Source: Crenothrix polyspora
Lineage (GTDB): Bacteria; Pseudomonadota; Gammaproteobacteria; Methylococcales; Methylomonadaceae
Direction of reading: 5' to 3'
Assembly (NCBI GenBank): GCA_945877505.1
Contig: CAMDWT010000004.1
Span: 1-64,000 of the forward strand
Length of the DNA stretch: 64,000 nt
A program made the translations under genes and the position numbers. Under the pieces are notes generated by a model. The model saw only the letters and a list, made by a program, of their open reading frames with translations. It searched no databases and was not told the origin of the DNA. Positions 8,468-17,842 of this stretch are shown piece after piece (the stretch's first letter is position 1; each line of letters begins with the position of its first letter).

Positions 8468-9430
8468 ATGAGTGAAAATATTCAGTTAAATTCGGAAGGC
8501 AAACTTAAGCATTTCTTGACCATTGACGGTCTGCCAAAAAGCTTGTTGACAGAAATTCTGGATGTGGCAGAGTCCTTTATTGGTATCGGAGATCATCAAA
8601 TTAAAAAAGTACCTCTTTTACGAGGTAAGACTATTGTTAATCTATTTTTTGAAAATAGCACGCGGACGAGAACGACTTTTGAGCTTGCGGCTAATCGCTT
8701 ATCTGCGGATGTTTTAAGCATGAGTATTTCGACGTCTTCGACGTCTAAAGGCGAAAGCTTGCTTGATACTATTCGAAATTTGGAAGCAATGTTTGTTGAT
8801 ATGTTCATTGTTCGGCATTCAATCAGTGGCGCAGCCCATTTTATTGCGCAACAAACCGCTCCTCATATTAGCGTTATCAATGCAGGAGATGGACAGCATG
8901 CGCATCCCACTCAAGCCATGCTGGATATGTTTACTATTAGGCAAATTAAAAAGGACTTCTCGCCTTTAAGGGTGGCTATTATTGGTGATATTTTACATTC
9001 AAGGGTTGCTAGATCGCAGATCCAAGCCCTAAATACCTTGGGTGTAGCAGAGGTTAGAGTGATTGCCCCAAAAACTTTATTGCCAGCTCATGTTGAAAGT
9101 TTGGGAGTTAATGTTTTTCATAATTTGACGGCAGGACTTAAAGATATTGATGTCGTTATCATGTTGCGTTTACAGAAAGAGCGCATGACTTCGGCATTAT
9201 TGCCTAGTGAGAGTGAGTATTTTAAATGTTTTGGCTTAACTGAAGAAAAACTAAAAATAGCTAAACCTGATGCTATTGTTATGCACCCAGGCCCTATCAA
9301 TCGTGGCGTGGAGATTGATTCAAAAGTAGCGGATGGCCCACAATCAGTGATACTTAAGCAAGTAAGTAATGGCATCGCTATTCGTATGGCGATTATGGCG
9401 ATGGCGATGCAAAAACAGGGAGTTATGTGA
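8468..9430 (+). CDS. pyrB: Aspartate carbamoyltransferase, catalytic chain
   Basis: A 320-aa cytoplasmic enzyme forming N-carbamoyl-aspartate, the committed step of pyrimidine synthesis. The carbamoyl phosphate site [15 protein letters not shown] (near residue 60), [14 protein letters not shown] (near 140) and [13 protein letters not shown] (near 280) are intact. The following gene is a dihydroorotase homologue without metal ligands, as in Pseudomonas, where such a chain forms a dodecameric complex with PyrB in place of the regulatory PyrI. The stop codon overlaps the next start by one base (TGATG). Confidence 0.97.
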   Translation: MSENIQLNSEGKLKHFLTIDGLPKSLLTEILDVAESFIGIGDHQIKKVPLLRGKTIVNLFFENSTRTRTTFELAANRLSADVLSMSISTSSTSKGESLLDTIRNLEAMFVDMFIVRHSISGAAHFIAQQTAPHISVINAGDGQHAHPTQAMLDMFTIRQIKKDFSPLRVAIIGDILHSRVARSQIQALNTLGVAEVRVIAPKTLLPAHVESLGVNVFHNLTAGLKDIDVVIMLRLQKERMTSALLPSESEYFKCFGLTEEKLKIAKPDAIVMHPGPINRGVEIDSKVADGPQSVILKQVSNGIAIRMAIMAMAMQKQGVM

Positions 9431-10722
9431 TGAGTCAAATACATATCAAACAGGGTCAGATTATTGATCCAGTCAATAAAATAAATCGTGTTGGTTCTGT
9501 CTATATAGCGGATGGAAAAATAATTTCAGTTAATGAGGAGCCGCCCGGATTTAAGGCGGATCAAATTATTAATGCCCAAAATAAAATAGTCTGTCCCGGT
9601 TTTATTGATTTAAGTACGCGTTTACGTGAGCCTGGACAAAGCCGTAAAGCGACGTTTAAAAGTGAAACGGTGGCGGCTGCAAGTGCGGGCGTTACGACCT
9701 TATGTCTACAGCCAGATACGAGTCCAGTAGTTGATACCCCCGCTGTCGCCGAACTCATTAAAGAGTTGGCGAAGAAAGCCAATTTTCCACAAATCTATCC
9801 AATTGCCGCACTTACTCGTAAGTTAGAGGGGACTGAGCTAACCTCCATGTTAACGCTTAAGCAGGCAGGATGTATTGCCGTTGGTAATGCAAATCAGCCG
9901 GTGGGAAACTTATTGATCTTAAGACGGGCGCTGGAATATGCCGCTAGTCATGATTTATTGGTCATGTTTCGCCCCAATGATTATTGGTTGAGTAATAATG
10001 GTTGCGCGCATGAAGGCGCGTTTGCCACGCGCTATGGCTTGCCTAGCATTCCAGAAGCGGCAGAAACAATTGCTTTGGCTCAATGTTTAGAATTGGTCGA
10101 ACTCACCGGCTGTCGAGTACATTTTGGCCAATTAAGTTGTAAGAGTTCAGTGATTAAAATTCATCAAGCTAAAAAATATGGTTTGCAGGTAAGTGCTGAT
10201 GTGGCCATTCATCAATTGCATTTAACTGAAAATGACATTATTCCTTTCGATAGTAATTACCATGTTTTACCGCCTTTACGGACTGATTCGGATCGCCAGT
10301 ATCTGAGGCAAGCTTTGGCTAGTGGGACGATTAACAGTATTTGCTCCGATCATCAGCCGCATGATTTAGATGCCAAATTGGGCGCATTTCCTGAGACAGA
10401 GCCAGGTGTAGCGTCTTTAGAAACGTTGTTGCCATTAATGCTCAAATTAGTCACTGAAGGTGTTATAAGTTTGGAGCAGGGCATTGCGTCCTTGAGTGGA
10501 AATCCAGCGCGTGTTTTGGGAATTAATAGCGGTGCATTAACAGTAGGCTTTGCCGCAGATGTGTGTGTGTTTGATGCTCTGCTAGCGTGGCAAGTTAATT
10601 CAGACAACTGGAAAAGTCAGGGCATAAATACACCCTTTTGGGGGCAGACTTTTAAAGGTCGAGTTACCCATACAATTCAAGCGGGTAACCTTATTCATTG
10701 TCTAGAAAGCCCCGAGGTTTAG
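9430..10722 (+). CDS. pyrX: Dihydroorotase-like protein PyrC' (probably non-catalytic)
   Basis: About 430 aa with the amidohydrolase fold of type I dihydroorotases. The N-terminal metal site, normally D-x-H-x-H-x-R-x-P-G, reads DLSTRLREPG, so both histidines are gone. The usual histidines in the middle are also changed: VHFGQLSC and DVAIHQLHLT. The late Asp is kept in CSDHQPHDLD. This matches the PyrC' (PyrX) chains known from Pseudomonas, which do not catalyse but hold aspartate carbamoyltransferase in an active assembly. A working dihydroorotase must then be encoded elsewhere. Start ATG 9430 overlaps the pyrB stop; GTG 9427 is possible. Confidence 0.88.
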   Translation: MSQIHIKQGQIIDPVNKINRVGSVYIADGKIISVNEEPPGFKADQIINAQNKIVCPGFIDLSTRLREPGQSRKATFKSETVAAASAGVTTLCLQPDTSPVVDTPAVAELIKELAKKANFPQIYPIAALTRKLEGTELTSMLTLKQAGCIAVGNANQPVGNLLILRRALEYAASHDLLVMFRPNDYWLSNNGCAHEGAFATRYGLPSIPEAAETIALAQCLELVELTGCRVHFGQLSCKSSVIKIHQAKKYGLQVSADVAIHQLHLTENDIIPFDSNYHVLPPLRTDSDRQYLRQALASGTINSICSDHQPHDLDAKLGAFPETEPGVASLETLLPLMLKLVTEGVISLEQGIASLSGNPARVLGINSGALTVGFAADVCVFDALLAWQVNSDNWKSQGINTPFWGQTFKGRVTHTIQAGNLIHCLESPEV

Positions 10723-10728
10723 TAATAA

Positions 10729-11589
10729 CTACGGTAAAGTATTGCCGATATGTTCGCCCAATTTCACTATTTTGTCCGCGGTAAAGTCTGGGTTCCATTG
10801 CGCTTGGTCTTTGGCAAATAAAACAATAATAGTAGATCCCATATTAAAGCGGCCCATTTCTTCGCCAATTTTTAGCACAGGTGCATTTTCTTGATACAGC
10901 CAGCGTCGCACGGAGGTAATGCTGGGCGGCGTAACGACACCATGCCAGACGGTTTCAATACTGGACACAAATATAGCGCCGACCAATATTAAAGCCATTG
11001 GGCCTGCATCGGTGTCGAATATTGCAGCTACGCGTTCATTTCTGGCAAATAATCCGGGGACGGAATTTGTAGTAGCCGTATTTACACTGAATAATCGACC
11101 GGGAATATGCACCATTTCTCTTAACGTACCCGTCAAAGGCATGTGCAGGCGGTGATAATCTTTAGGTGACAGATAAATAGTGGTAAACACGCCATTATTA
11201 AAGGGTTCGGCACGTTCGGCATCGCCACCTAACAAGTCAGTCGCCGTAAAGCTTTTACCTTTGGCTTGAAAGATTTTGCCATTGGTAATATTGCCGGCCT
11301 GACTGACCACACCATCAGCAGGACTCGCGATGGCATTTCGCTCAGTCGCCAAAGGTCTGACGTCGGGATTAAGTTCTCGGGTAAAAAAGTGATTAAAACT
11401 TTTAAAGGCATTAATGTCTGGTTCAAGTGCCTCATCCATGTTGACACCGTAATGTCTAATGATTTGTCTGATAAACAGATTTTTCCAGGTTTTATTTTCA
11501 CAATGGGTAAGCTTACTCATCAACTTAGATAAGGCATGATGAGGTAAAATGTATTGGGGCAACGTGGTAAATGCTTCTTTAATAGTCAT
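10729..11589 (-). CDS. psd: Phosphatidylserine decarboxylase proenzyme
   Basis: A 286-aa inner-membrane-associated enzyme making phosphatidylethanolamine from phosphatidylserine. The self-cleavage site at the C-terminal end is visible as FNMGSTIIVLF: cleavage before the serine gives the pyruvoyl cofactor. Other family segments are FFTRELNPDVRP, IASPADGVVSQAG and YLSPKDYHRLHMP, which holds catalytic His residues. Length is normal for the short proteobacterial type. It converges with pyrC', leaving only six bases between the two stop codons. Confidence 0.97.
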   Translation of the reverse strand: MTIKEAFTTLPQYILPHHALSKLMSKLTHCENKTWKNLFIRQIIRHYGVNMDEALEPDINAFKSFNHFFTRELNPDVRPLATERNAIASPADGVVSQAGNITNGKIFQAKGKSFTATDLLGGDAERAEPFNNGVFTTIYLSPKDYHRLHMPLTGTLREMVHIPGRLFSVNTATTNSVPGLFARNERVAAIFDTDAGPMALILVGAIFVSSIETVWHGVVTPPSITSVRRWLYQENAPVLKIGEEMGRFNMGSTIIVLFAKDQAQWNPDFTADKIVKLGEHIGNTLP

Positions 11590-11700
11590 GAATAATCTTT
11601 ATTTTTTTTAAGTCGAGTAACCGCTTTTCTTAATGGTTAATGCTTGCAGTAATAAGTCACTTGATTAACACAGTTCGGTCTATTTTTAGTGATACGTAGA

Positions 11701-12090
11701 TTAAGGCAGGTTTACTAATTCTGGCGCTTGCCAGTTCTCGTTTCTATGTTCAACAACAACCGTTGTATAAATACCGCCGCGTACATTAAATTCAGCACGA
11801 ATTCGCATAAAGTTAGGCGCTATGGCTTTGACAATGTCATTAAGAATTTCATTGGTAATAGCTTCATGAAAGGCACCTTGCTCGCGAAAAGACCACATAT
11901 AAAGTTTAAGGCCTTTTAATTCAACACACAGTGCAGCAGGCACATATTCGATTTGGATAGTTGCGAAGTCTGGTTGACCTGTCATTGGACAAAGACAAGT
12001 GAACTCAGGAATATCAATGCGTATTGTATAATCACGTTCTTGTTGTGGATTGGCGAAAGTAGCTAAGTCTTTAGTGGGTTGTGTTGTCAT
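11701..12090 (-). CDS. queF: NADPH-dependent 7-cyano-7-deazaguanine reductase (short type)
   Basis: A 129-aa unimodular QueF that reduces preQ0 to preQ1 in queuosine synthesis. The catalytic cysteine lies in [17 protein letters not shown] (residues about 29-45). The motif around [20 protein letters not shown] covers the QueF signature and the substrate-binding Glu-His. This is the short, YkvM-like type rather than the about 280-aa E. coli type. No other queuosine gene is near. The upstream gap contains no clear promoter. Confidence 0.95.
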   Translation of the reverse strand: MTTQPTKDLATFANPQQERDYTIRIDIPEFTCLCPMTGQPDFATIQIEYVPAALCVELKGLKLYMWSFREQGAFHEAITNEILNDIVKAIAPNFMRIRAEFNVRGGIYTTVVVEHRNENWQAPELVNLP

Positions 12091-12191
12091 TGTTTTGGTG
12101 GGTTATGGTCAGATTAATAGTGTCGCCTCTGTTCAGGCAATTACAGGGCACATAATGTTTTATTTTAACAGCTTTACGTTAGCGTAGGATA

Positions 12192-12226
12192 TTTACATCA
12201 GACCTATTGAAAGGGTCTGATGTAAA
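12192..12226. terminator. Perfect 13-bp inverted repeat downstream of a lipoprotein gene
   Basis: TTTACATCAGACC (12192-12204) and GGTCTGATGTAAA (12214-12226) form a perfect stem with a 9-nt loop. It lies past the stop of the minus-strand lipoprotein gene (12277), where a terminator would be expected, but has no strong T run. It is flanked by near-identical direct copies of GTTAGCGT. Confidence 0.55.
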
Positions 12227-12276
12227 TAGTTAGCGTGGGCTTTATCTCTGGTAATAGTTAGTGAAATTTATAAGGG

Positions 12277-13029
12277 CTAATTTAGGAATTTTCGATAGTT
12301 GATAGAGACTTTAAGGCCCGCAAATCGACCGCTCATTCGAACGAGTTCTTGTGTTTTTTTATCAAAACTGATTTGTACTTCACTTAAAGCGCGATCTTCA
12401 TAACCTTCTTCGATACGAGGAGTTTCTAAGAGAAAGTGATAAACATACACTTCTGTTTCGCCCTCATCTTTAATCTCTAGTGGCTCACCTAACTGAGCGA
12501 TAACGGTCTGTTTTTTGGGTAAATCAGCAGAAATTTTATCCAAAAATTGACTGCTAGCGCGGAGTTGTCTTTTTTCCTCATCAATTTCAGCGCCACCAAT
12601 TGAGCGTAAAGAAATTTCAAGAAATTTTGGCGGGGCAATTTGTAAGAATAATGAAGAAAATGACCATGCAATGATTCGATTTTCTTTATTAAATTTTAAT
12701 TCAGAATAAAATTTAATCTCCGGAACAATTAATTTATTGCTAGCATCAACTTTATGGAACCAGTATCGCCATCGTCTGCCTTCTGGAGTAGGAAGGTCTT
12801 CAGTAGGATAGAGCTTTGATAAAGAGACGAAGTCTTTGCTATATAAAATAGGTTCTTTAAATTGTAGTGTAAATTCATCAGTTGTGACCGTGCTAAAGTA
12901 ATGGTCAAATTCACCCATCTGTAAATAGGTTTGATAAGCTCTTATCCAATAAATACAGCCTGATAAACTACAAGCTAGGACTATAAGAAAAAGGCTGCGA
13001 AAAATACGCTTTATGGGTGCTTTGTTCAT
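12277..13029 (-). CDS. Putative lipoprotein of unknown function
   Basis: A 250-aa protein that I do not recognise. It has a signal peptide (residues about 11-24) with a lipobox LSGC, placing the lipidated cysteine at about residue 25. The mature part is rich in charged residues and mixed beta-like stretches, with no catalytic motif that I can see. It stands alone, divergent from the glycerophosphodiesterase gene. It could be a periplasm-facing lipoprotein of either membrane; the residues after the cysteine (IY) do not resemble the Asp inner-membrane retention signal. Confidence 0.75.
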   Translation of the reverse strand: MNKAPIKRIFRSLFLIVLACSLSGCIYWIRAYQTYLQMGEFDHYFSTVTTDEFTLQFKEPILYSKDFVSLSKLYPTEDLPTPEGRRWRYWFHKVDASNKLIVPEIKFYSELKFNKENRIIAWSFSSLFLQIAPPKFLEISLRSIGGAEIDEEKRQLRASSQFLDKISADLPKKQTVIAQLGEPLEIKDEGETEVYVYHFLLETPRIEEGYEDRALSEVQISFDKKTQELVRMSGRFAGLKVSINYRKFLN

Positions 13030-13196
13030 TTTATTTTTTAGCTTAGTAAGGATTGAATGGTTTTTTGTTTTTCGAATGAACTTATTATAGGGTTTACATT
13101 ATTAATGTAAAAAGCAATTAAGAGATGGTTTAGCTGGATCAGTCATTTGTGTGTTGTAGCACATGGGTAATTTGGAATATTAAAGGAAAATTAACT

Positions 13197-14114
13197 ATGC
13201 GCTCAATAAGGTTGCCTTTAAAAAAGGGTGTTGGAGTTTTAAATATAGCGCATCGTGGGGCTAGGGCTTTTGCGCCAGAAAATACGTTGGTTGCCTTTGA
13301 AAAAGCTAAATGTTTGGGTTCTCAGATGTTTGAGATAGATGTTCGTTTATCAAAAGATGGCGCTTTAGTGGTTCACCATGATGAGACGTTAAGTCGATGT
13401 ACGGATGTCCAAACTAAATTTCCTCGTCGAGACAGTTATGATGTTTGGGATTTTACCGTTGATGAGTTGATGCAGTTAGATGCAGGTAGTTGGTACATCA
13501 AGCAATTAATGTTGCCCAGTTTACAGCGGCAAGCATTTTTACAAACTCTGACCGAGGAAGAGGCAAGAGAGTTTGTCACTATACAAGCTCGAGATGTTTT
13601 CGCATCAGGAAATATAAAAATTCCAACCTTAAAGCAGACGCTGGAATTTGCCGTTGCTGCAGATATGATGGTTAATATTGAGCTTAAACCACAACCAGGA
13701 AAACAAGAAGACCTTGTGGCTGAAGTTGTTAAGTTGGTTGAATGGATGAGAATGGAGCATAAAATCTTGATATCATCATTTGATCATCATCTCTTAAGAG
13801 AATTACGGCAGTTGAACAAAACGATTGCAATAGGTGTGTTGACAAGTCAGTCGATAATGAATTTGAATGAATATCTGGAATCACTGGATGCAGATGCTTA
13901 TCATCCTGCTGGGTATAGTGATGGTGATGTGAAGGGTCTGCAAAAATTAAAATTAAATGAGTTTGCTGTGACGCTTGAGGCTGGCTGGCCTGTAAATGTA
14001 TGGACGTGTAACAACAAAGAAGATATCCGACAGTTGGTAACTTGTGGTGTTAGCGGTGTGATATCAGACTTTCCCAATCGAGTAAAAGAAGTCATTGACG
14101 AATTTATTAGTTAA
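13197..14114 (+). CDS. Glycerophosphodiester phosphodiesterase family protein
   Basis: About 305 aa with the GDPD TIM-barrel. N-terminal NIAHRGARAFAPENTLVAF carries the catalytic His-Arg and Glu, EIDVRLSKDG the metal-binding Glu/Asp, and VVHHDETLSRCT the second catalytic His. It should hydrolyse glycerophosphodiesters from phospholipid breakdown. There is no signal peptide, so it is probably cytoplasmic (UgpQ-like). Between DAGSWY and KIPTLKQTLEFA there is a long loop of about 40 residues instead of the roughly 10 of UgpQ. I chose ATG 13197, with AAAGGA nine bases before it, over an upstream GTG at 13149. Confidence 0.9.
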   Translation: MRSIRLPLKKGVGVLNIAHRGARAFAPENTLVAFEKAKCLGSQMFEIDVRLSKDGALVVHHDETLSRCTDVQTKFPRRDSYDVWDFTVDELMQLDAGSWYIKQLMLPSLQRQAFLQTLTEEEAREFVTIQARDVFASGNIKIPTLKQTLEFAVAADMMVNIELKPQPGKQEDLVAEVVKLVEWMRMEHKILISSFDHHLLRELRQLNKTIAIGVLTSQSIMNLNEYLESLDADAYHPAGYSDGDVKGLQKLKLNEFAVTLEAGWPVNVWTCNNKEDIRQLVTCGVSGVISDFPNRVKEVIDEFIS

Positions 14115-14217
14115 TAAATTTAATGCCTGTTTTTATCAAGACTGTAATCCGGTACACTTAAACCATTTTTAGTCGCAGATGTTTTTAAGGCGGCCTATAT
14201 TCTATAGAGATTTAGAC

Positions 14218-14718
14218 ATGGTATTCAAGAAGACGTTTTTTAGCGCATTTATTCTGTTTTTCGTTTTATTGACTAATTTTGCCAGAGCGGATCAAGCTGA
14301 GTTAAAACCTTTTGGCGCGGGAAGTTATCAAAAAATACTGGCGAGTAATAGTCATAAGCCCTTTTTGCTTATTGTTTGGTCGATTACGTGTTCTTCTTGT
14401 TTAAAAGAGATGCCATTAATAAGTGATATACATCAAAAAAATCCAGCGCTAACCATTGTTATGTTGGCGGCAGATGACATTTCAGAAGCCGATCAAATCC
14501 AAATGATATTAAGAAAAAATAAGCTTTCCGATGTCGAAAATTGGAGCTATGCGGATGAAAATACGCAGAAACTTCAATTTGAAATTGATCCTAAATGGTA
14601 TGGTGAGTTACCAAGAACTTATTTTTTTGATAAAGAGCATCAGCGAGAAGGAATAAGTGGGGTTTTATCCGAAGCGGATTATGGCAATAGAATAACCAAG
14701 ATTTTAAAATTCAGATAA
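14218..14718 (+). CDS. Secreted thioredoxin-like protein (TlpA/ResA type)
   Basis: About 166 aa. The N-terminus MVFKKTFFSAFILFFVLLTN is a signal peptide or anchor, ending near ARA. The redox motif C-S-S-C lies in LLIVWSITCSSCLKEMPLIS, followed by a thioredoxin-like core with the cis-Pro region at ELPRTYFFD. It would act in the periplasm on cysteine pairs, for example in cytochrome maturation or as a resistance factor. Partner genes are not nearby, so the client is unknown. ATG 14218 was preferred over 14179 because it starts the signal peptide. Confidence 0.8.
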   Translation: MVFKKTFFSAFILFFVLLTNFARADQAELKPFGAGSYQKILASNSHKPFLLIVWSITCSSCLKEMPLISDIHQKNPALTIVMLAADDISEADQIQMILRKNKLSDVENWSYADENTQKLQFEIDPKWYGELPRTYFFDKEHQREGISGVLSEADYGNRITKILKFR

Positions 14719-14768
14719 AACTTACGTTAAAATAACCCTCGTTTTTAGAAGCACTAAGGAAATCATTA

Positions 14769-15551
14769 ATGTTTAAAAATATCGCTACTGTTTTGCTAGC
14801 GTCGTCTTTTTTAGCGGGCTGTATTAATAGCCCTACAGGACGAAGCCAATTTATTTTTATGCCCGATGCTCAAGTTAATCAAATGGGCTTAGAGGCATTT
14901 GATACCTTAAAGAAACAAAAACAAATCAGTGCTAATGCTCAATATAAGCAATTGGTAAGTTGCATTTCTCAGGCTATTGTTAGTGATCAGCAGGGAAGTT
15001 GGGAAGTTGTCGTTTTTGAAGATAAATCACCTAATGCATTTGCTTTGCCAGGAAATAAGCTGGGCATCCATACTGGAATGCTAACCCTAGTTGATAATCA
15101 AGATCAATTAGCCGCAGTTATGGGGCATGAAGTCGGGCATGTACTTGCTAAGCATAGTAATGAAAGAGCATCACAAGAAATGGCCGTTAATCAAGGCATG
15201 GCGATGATTCAAGCAATGGGCGCCCCTCAATCACCTTTAGGTCAGACTGCTTTTGGCTTGCTGGGTGTTGGGGCAGAATATGGGATACTGATGCCTTACA
15301 GCAGAATACAGGAAAGTGAAGCTGATATTATTGGTGTCGATTTAATGGCAAAAGCAGGCTTTGATCCAAGACAAAGCATTGGTTTATGGCAAAAAATGGA
15401 ACAGGCAACTAAGGGTCAACAACCCTCAGAGTTTTTATCAACCCATCCTGCACATGCAACACGCATACAAAACTTGGAGCAGCATATGCCACAAGCTATG
15501 GCGTTATATGAGCATGCTAAAACCCTAGGTAAACAACCGCGATGTAATTAA
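14769..15551 (+). CDS. M48-family metalloprotease lipoprotein (LoiP/YggG-like)
   Basis: A 260-aa protein with a lipoprotein signal: hydrophobic segment then LAGC, lipidated cysteine at about residue 18. The zinc site HEVGHVLAKH (about 120-129) has the HExxH motif, and the third ligand is likely the Glu in QESEADIIGVDLM (about 183). STHPAHATRIQNLE near the C-terminus is typical of the YggG/LoiP and BepA branch of M48 peptidases, which handle misfolded outer-membrane proteins. It should be a membrane-bound periplasmic endopeptidase. It is followed by a 130-bp gap before dapC. Confidence 0.9.
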   Translation: MFKNIATVLLASSFLAGCINSPTGRSQFIFMPDAQVNQMGLEAFDTLKKQKQISANAQYKQLVSCISQAIVSDQQGSWEVVVFEDKSPNAFALPGNKLGIHTGMLTLVDNQDQLAAVMGHEVGHVLAKHSNERASQEMAVNQGMAMIQAMGAPQSPLGQTAFGLLGVGAEYGILMPYSRIQESEADIIGVDLMAKAGFDPRQSIGLWQKMEQATKGQQPSEFLSTHPAHATRIQNLEQHMPQAMALYEHAKTLGKQPRCN

Positions 15552-15687
15552 ACCATCTACGTTGGCAATTAATGTCTGCTCATTGTTATAAAAAAGATGG
15601 GTAAACGTTTTTATTAGAATGGATTGCCTGCATTTTCTATTTCATGACGCAAGACGTGGGTTTTTCTAAACTCTGGGCCGCATAGCA

Positions 15688-16884
15688 ATGACACCTAACT
15701 TAAAAAATTTACACCCGTACCCCTTTGAGAAGTTAGCGCAACTTAAGCAGGGTATTACACCACCCGCAAATAAGTCGCCTATAGTTTTATCGATAGGCGA
15801 GCCAACACATGAGACGCCTGCATTTATTGGGGAGGCCTTGTTAAAGCAACTAGCGGGGCTATCTAATTATCCAACAACAAAAGGTATATTGGAGTTACGG
15901 CGTGTTATTTCAGAATGGCTGGGAAAGCGCTTTCAAATTCCAAACGAATTTATTAATCCTGAAGCCCATGTTTTACCTGTTAGCGGTACCCGTGAAGCAC
16001 TATTTTCCTTCGCACAGTGCATCATTGACCCGACTACGCGTCCTGTGGTTATTATGCCTAACCCGTTTTATCAGATATACGAAGGCGCAGCACTATTAGC
16101 GGGCGCTGAGCCGTATTTTTTAAATACGCACAAAGAGACCGATTATTTACCTGATTTTGATGCGGTGCCTGAAGCCATTTGGCAGCGCTGCCAATTAATT
16201 TATATCTGCTCGCCGGGCAATCCCAGTGGTGCTGTTATGAGTAAAAGTAGCCATGAAAAACTCATTAATTTGGCGGAAAAATATGATTTTATCATTGCTT
16301 CCGACGAGTGCTATAGTGAGCTTTATGATGACGAAACTAAGCCGCCACTAGGTTTACTGCAAACCGCTTACAGTATGGGCAACCTTACATTTAAGCGATG
16401 TGTTGTTTTTCATAGCTTATCTAAACGGTCCAATGCGCCTGGCTTAAGGTCTGGTTTTGTAGCGGGCGATGCGGATATCTTGCATCAGTATTTTCAATAT
16501 AGAACCTATCAGGGCTGTGCTATGCCTTTGCCCACGCAACATGCCAGTATTAAAGCATGGCAGGACGAGCAGCATGTGATCGAAAATCGCCGCTTATACC
16601 GTGAAAAATTTGCTGCATTTATAGCTATTCTTGCCGATGTTTGCACACTTCAAAAGCCACCTGCTGGTTTTTATATATGGTTGACTACGCCGATTGCTGA
16701 TACAGCCTTTGCGCAACGGCTTTTTGCCGAAGAAAACGTTACCGTATTACCCGGTAGTTTTTTATCCAGAGAGTTTGCGGGGCAAAATCCAGGCCTCAAC
16801 CATGTTAGAATTGCACTGGTTGCTTCACTGGATGATTGTATAGAGGCAGCCCACCGAATTAAAAATATCCTTAACACTTTATAG
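15688..16884 (+). CDS. dapC: Succinyldiaminopimelate transaminase
   Basis: A 398-aa PLP-dependent fold-type I aminotransferase. The lysine binding PLP is in [17 protein letters not shown] (near residue 250), and the substrate carboxylate arginine is in the C-terminal HVRIALVAS. The start [17 protein letters not shown] is typical of DapC. It aminates N-succinyl-2-amino-6-ketopimelate in the succinylase route to meso-diaminopimelate and lysine. dapD follows after eight bases and dapE lies 2 kb further, supporting the assignment over a generic aspartate aminotransferase. Confidence 0.95.
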   Translation: MTPNLKNLHPYPFEKLAQLKQGITPPANKSPIVLSIGEPTHETPAFIGEALLKQLAGLSNYPTTKGILELRRVISEWLGKRFQIPNEFINPEAHVLPVSGTREALFSFAQCIIDPTTRPVVIMPNPFYQIYEGAALLAGAEPYFLNTHKETDYLPDFDAVPEAIWQRCQLIYICSPGNPSGAVMSKSSHEKLINLAEKYDFIIASDECYSELYDDETKPPLGLLQTAYSMGNLTFKRCVVFHSLSKRSNAPGLRSGFVAGDADILHQYFQYRTYQGCAMPLPTQHASIKAWQDEQHVIENRRLYREKFAAFIAILADVCTLQKPPAGFYIWLTTPIADTAFAQRLFAEENVTVLPGSFLSREFAGQNPGLNHVRIALVASLDDCIEAAHRIKNILNTL

Positions 16885-16892
16885 ATACCACC

Positions 16893-17711
16893 ATGAATAA
16901 CACGAAAAATATTATAGAAAGCGCTTTTGAGCAACGAAACGATATTACGCCCGCTAATGTTTCAGCAGAGGTTCGTCAGGCTGTTACTGAAACGCTTAAT
17001 CATCTTGATAAGGGAACTTTAAGGGTGGCTGAAAAGATTGATGGTGATTGGGTCACGCATCAATGGTTAAAAAAAGCCGTATTACTGTCTTTTAGAATTA
17101 ACGAAAATCGAATGATGGATGGTGGTAATACCCGTTATTACGATAAAGTGGAGTGTAAATACTCAAAGTATACAGAAGAAGACTTTGCTAAGGCCGGTGT
17201 ACGTGTAGTGCCAAATGCGGTTGCTCGACATGGTTCTTATATTGCCCCTGGTGCAATATTGATGCCCTCTTACGTTAACATTGGTGCTTATGTAGATAGT
17301 GGCACTATGGTTGATACCTGGGTAACGGTTGGTTCTTGTGCACAAATTGGTAAGAATGTTCACCTTTCTGGTGGTGTCGGTATCGGTGGTGTATTAGAAC
17401 CATTACAGGCAGGTCCTACTATTATTGGTGATAACTGTTTTATTGGCGCACGTTCAGAAATTGTTGAAGGGGTTGTTGTTGAGGATGGTTGTGTTATTTC
17501 AATGGGAGTCTATATTGGTCAAAGTACCAAAATTTTCAACCGTATGACCGGTGAAATTAGTTTTGGCCGTATTCCTGCAGGATCGGTGGTGGTATCTGGT
17601 AATTTGCCTTCAGCAGATGGTAGTTATAGTTTGTACTGTGCGGTTATTATCAAGCAAGTTGATGAAAGAACACGTAGCAAGACAGGCATTAATGAGTTGT
17701 TAAGAGATTAG
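16893..17711 (+). CDS. dapD: 2,3,4,5-tetrahydropyridine-2,6-dicarboxylate N-succinyltransferase
   Basis: A 272-aa cytoplasmic trimeric acyltransferase. The left-handed beta-helix is shown by hexapeptide repeats across about residues 100-220 ([20 protein letters not shown], then [20 protein letters not shown]). It adds succinyl from succinyl-CoA to tetrahydrodipicolinate, making the substrate that leads to DapC. Length and the N-terminal helical domain match E. coli DapD. It is probably cotranscribed with dapC; a GC-rich hairpin follows the stop. Confidence 0.98.
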   Translation: MNNTKNIIESAFEQRNDITPANVSAEVRQAVTETLNHLDKGTLRVAEKIDGDWVTHQWLKKAVLLSFRINENRMMDGGNTRYYDKVECKYSKYTEEDFAKAGVRVVPNAVARHGSYIAPGAILMPSYVNIGAYVDSGTMVDTWVTVGSCAQIGKNVHLSGGVGIGGVLEPLQAGPTIIGDNCFIGARSEIVEGVVVEDGCVISMGVYIGQSTKIFNRMTGEISFGRIPAGSVVVSGNLPSADGSYSLYCAVIIKQVDERTRSKTGINELLRD

Positions 17712-17720
17712 TCATAAAGT

Positions 17721-17747
17721 AAGGGGCGCCAAATAAGTGGCCCCCTC
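17721..17747 (+). terminator. Weak GC-rich hairpin after dapD
   Basis: GGGGCGCCA (17723-17731) can pair with TGGCCCCC (17738-17745) with one bulge. The following bases are CTCTATTAG without a good T run, so termination would be weak. Confidence 0.4.
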
Positions 17748-17775
17748 TATTAGCGTTGAATTAGGGGAGTAGTCT

Positions 17776-17838
17776 ATGTGGTTTAAGAAACCCATATGGC
17801 CATTAGGAAATATAATAGCAGGATACAATCAAGAGTGA
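17776..17838 (+). CDS. Possible 20-residue small protein upstream of yehS
   Basis: ATG at 17776 follows GGGGAG (17764-17769) with good spacing and opens a 20-codon frame ending in TGA at 17836-17838. The peptide begins MWFKKPIWPLG and is rich in Trp, Phe and Pro. It stops five bases before the yehS-like gene starts, which fits a leader peptide or small membrane peptide, or chance. There is no family evidence. Confidence 0.25.
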   Translation: MWFKKPIWPLGNIIAGYNQE

Positions 17839-17842
17839 ATTT

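Noticed and set aside
9430-10722. Calling this gene an active dihydroorotase (pyrC)
   Set aside because: The H-x-H metal ligands and other site histidines are absent, so catalysis is unlikely.
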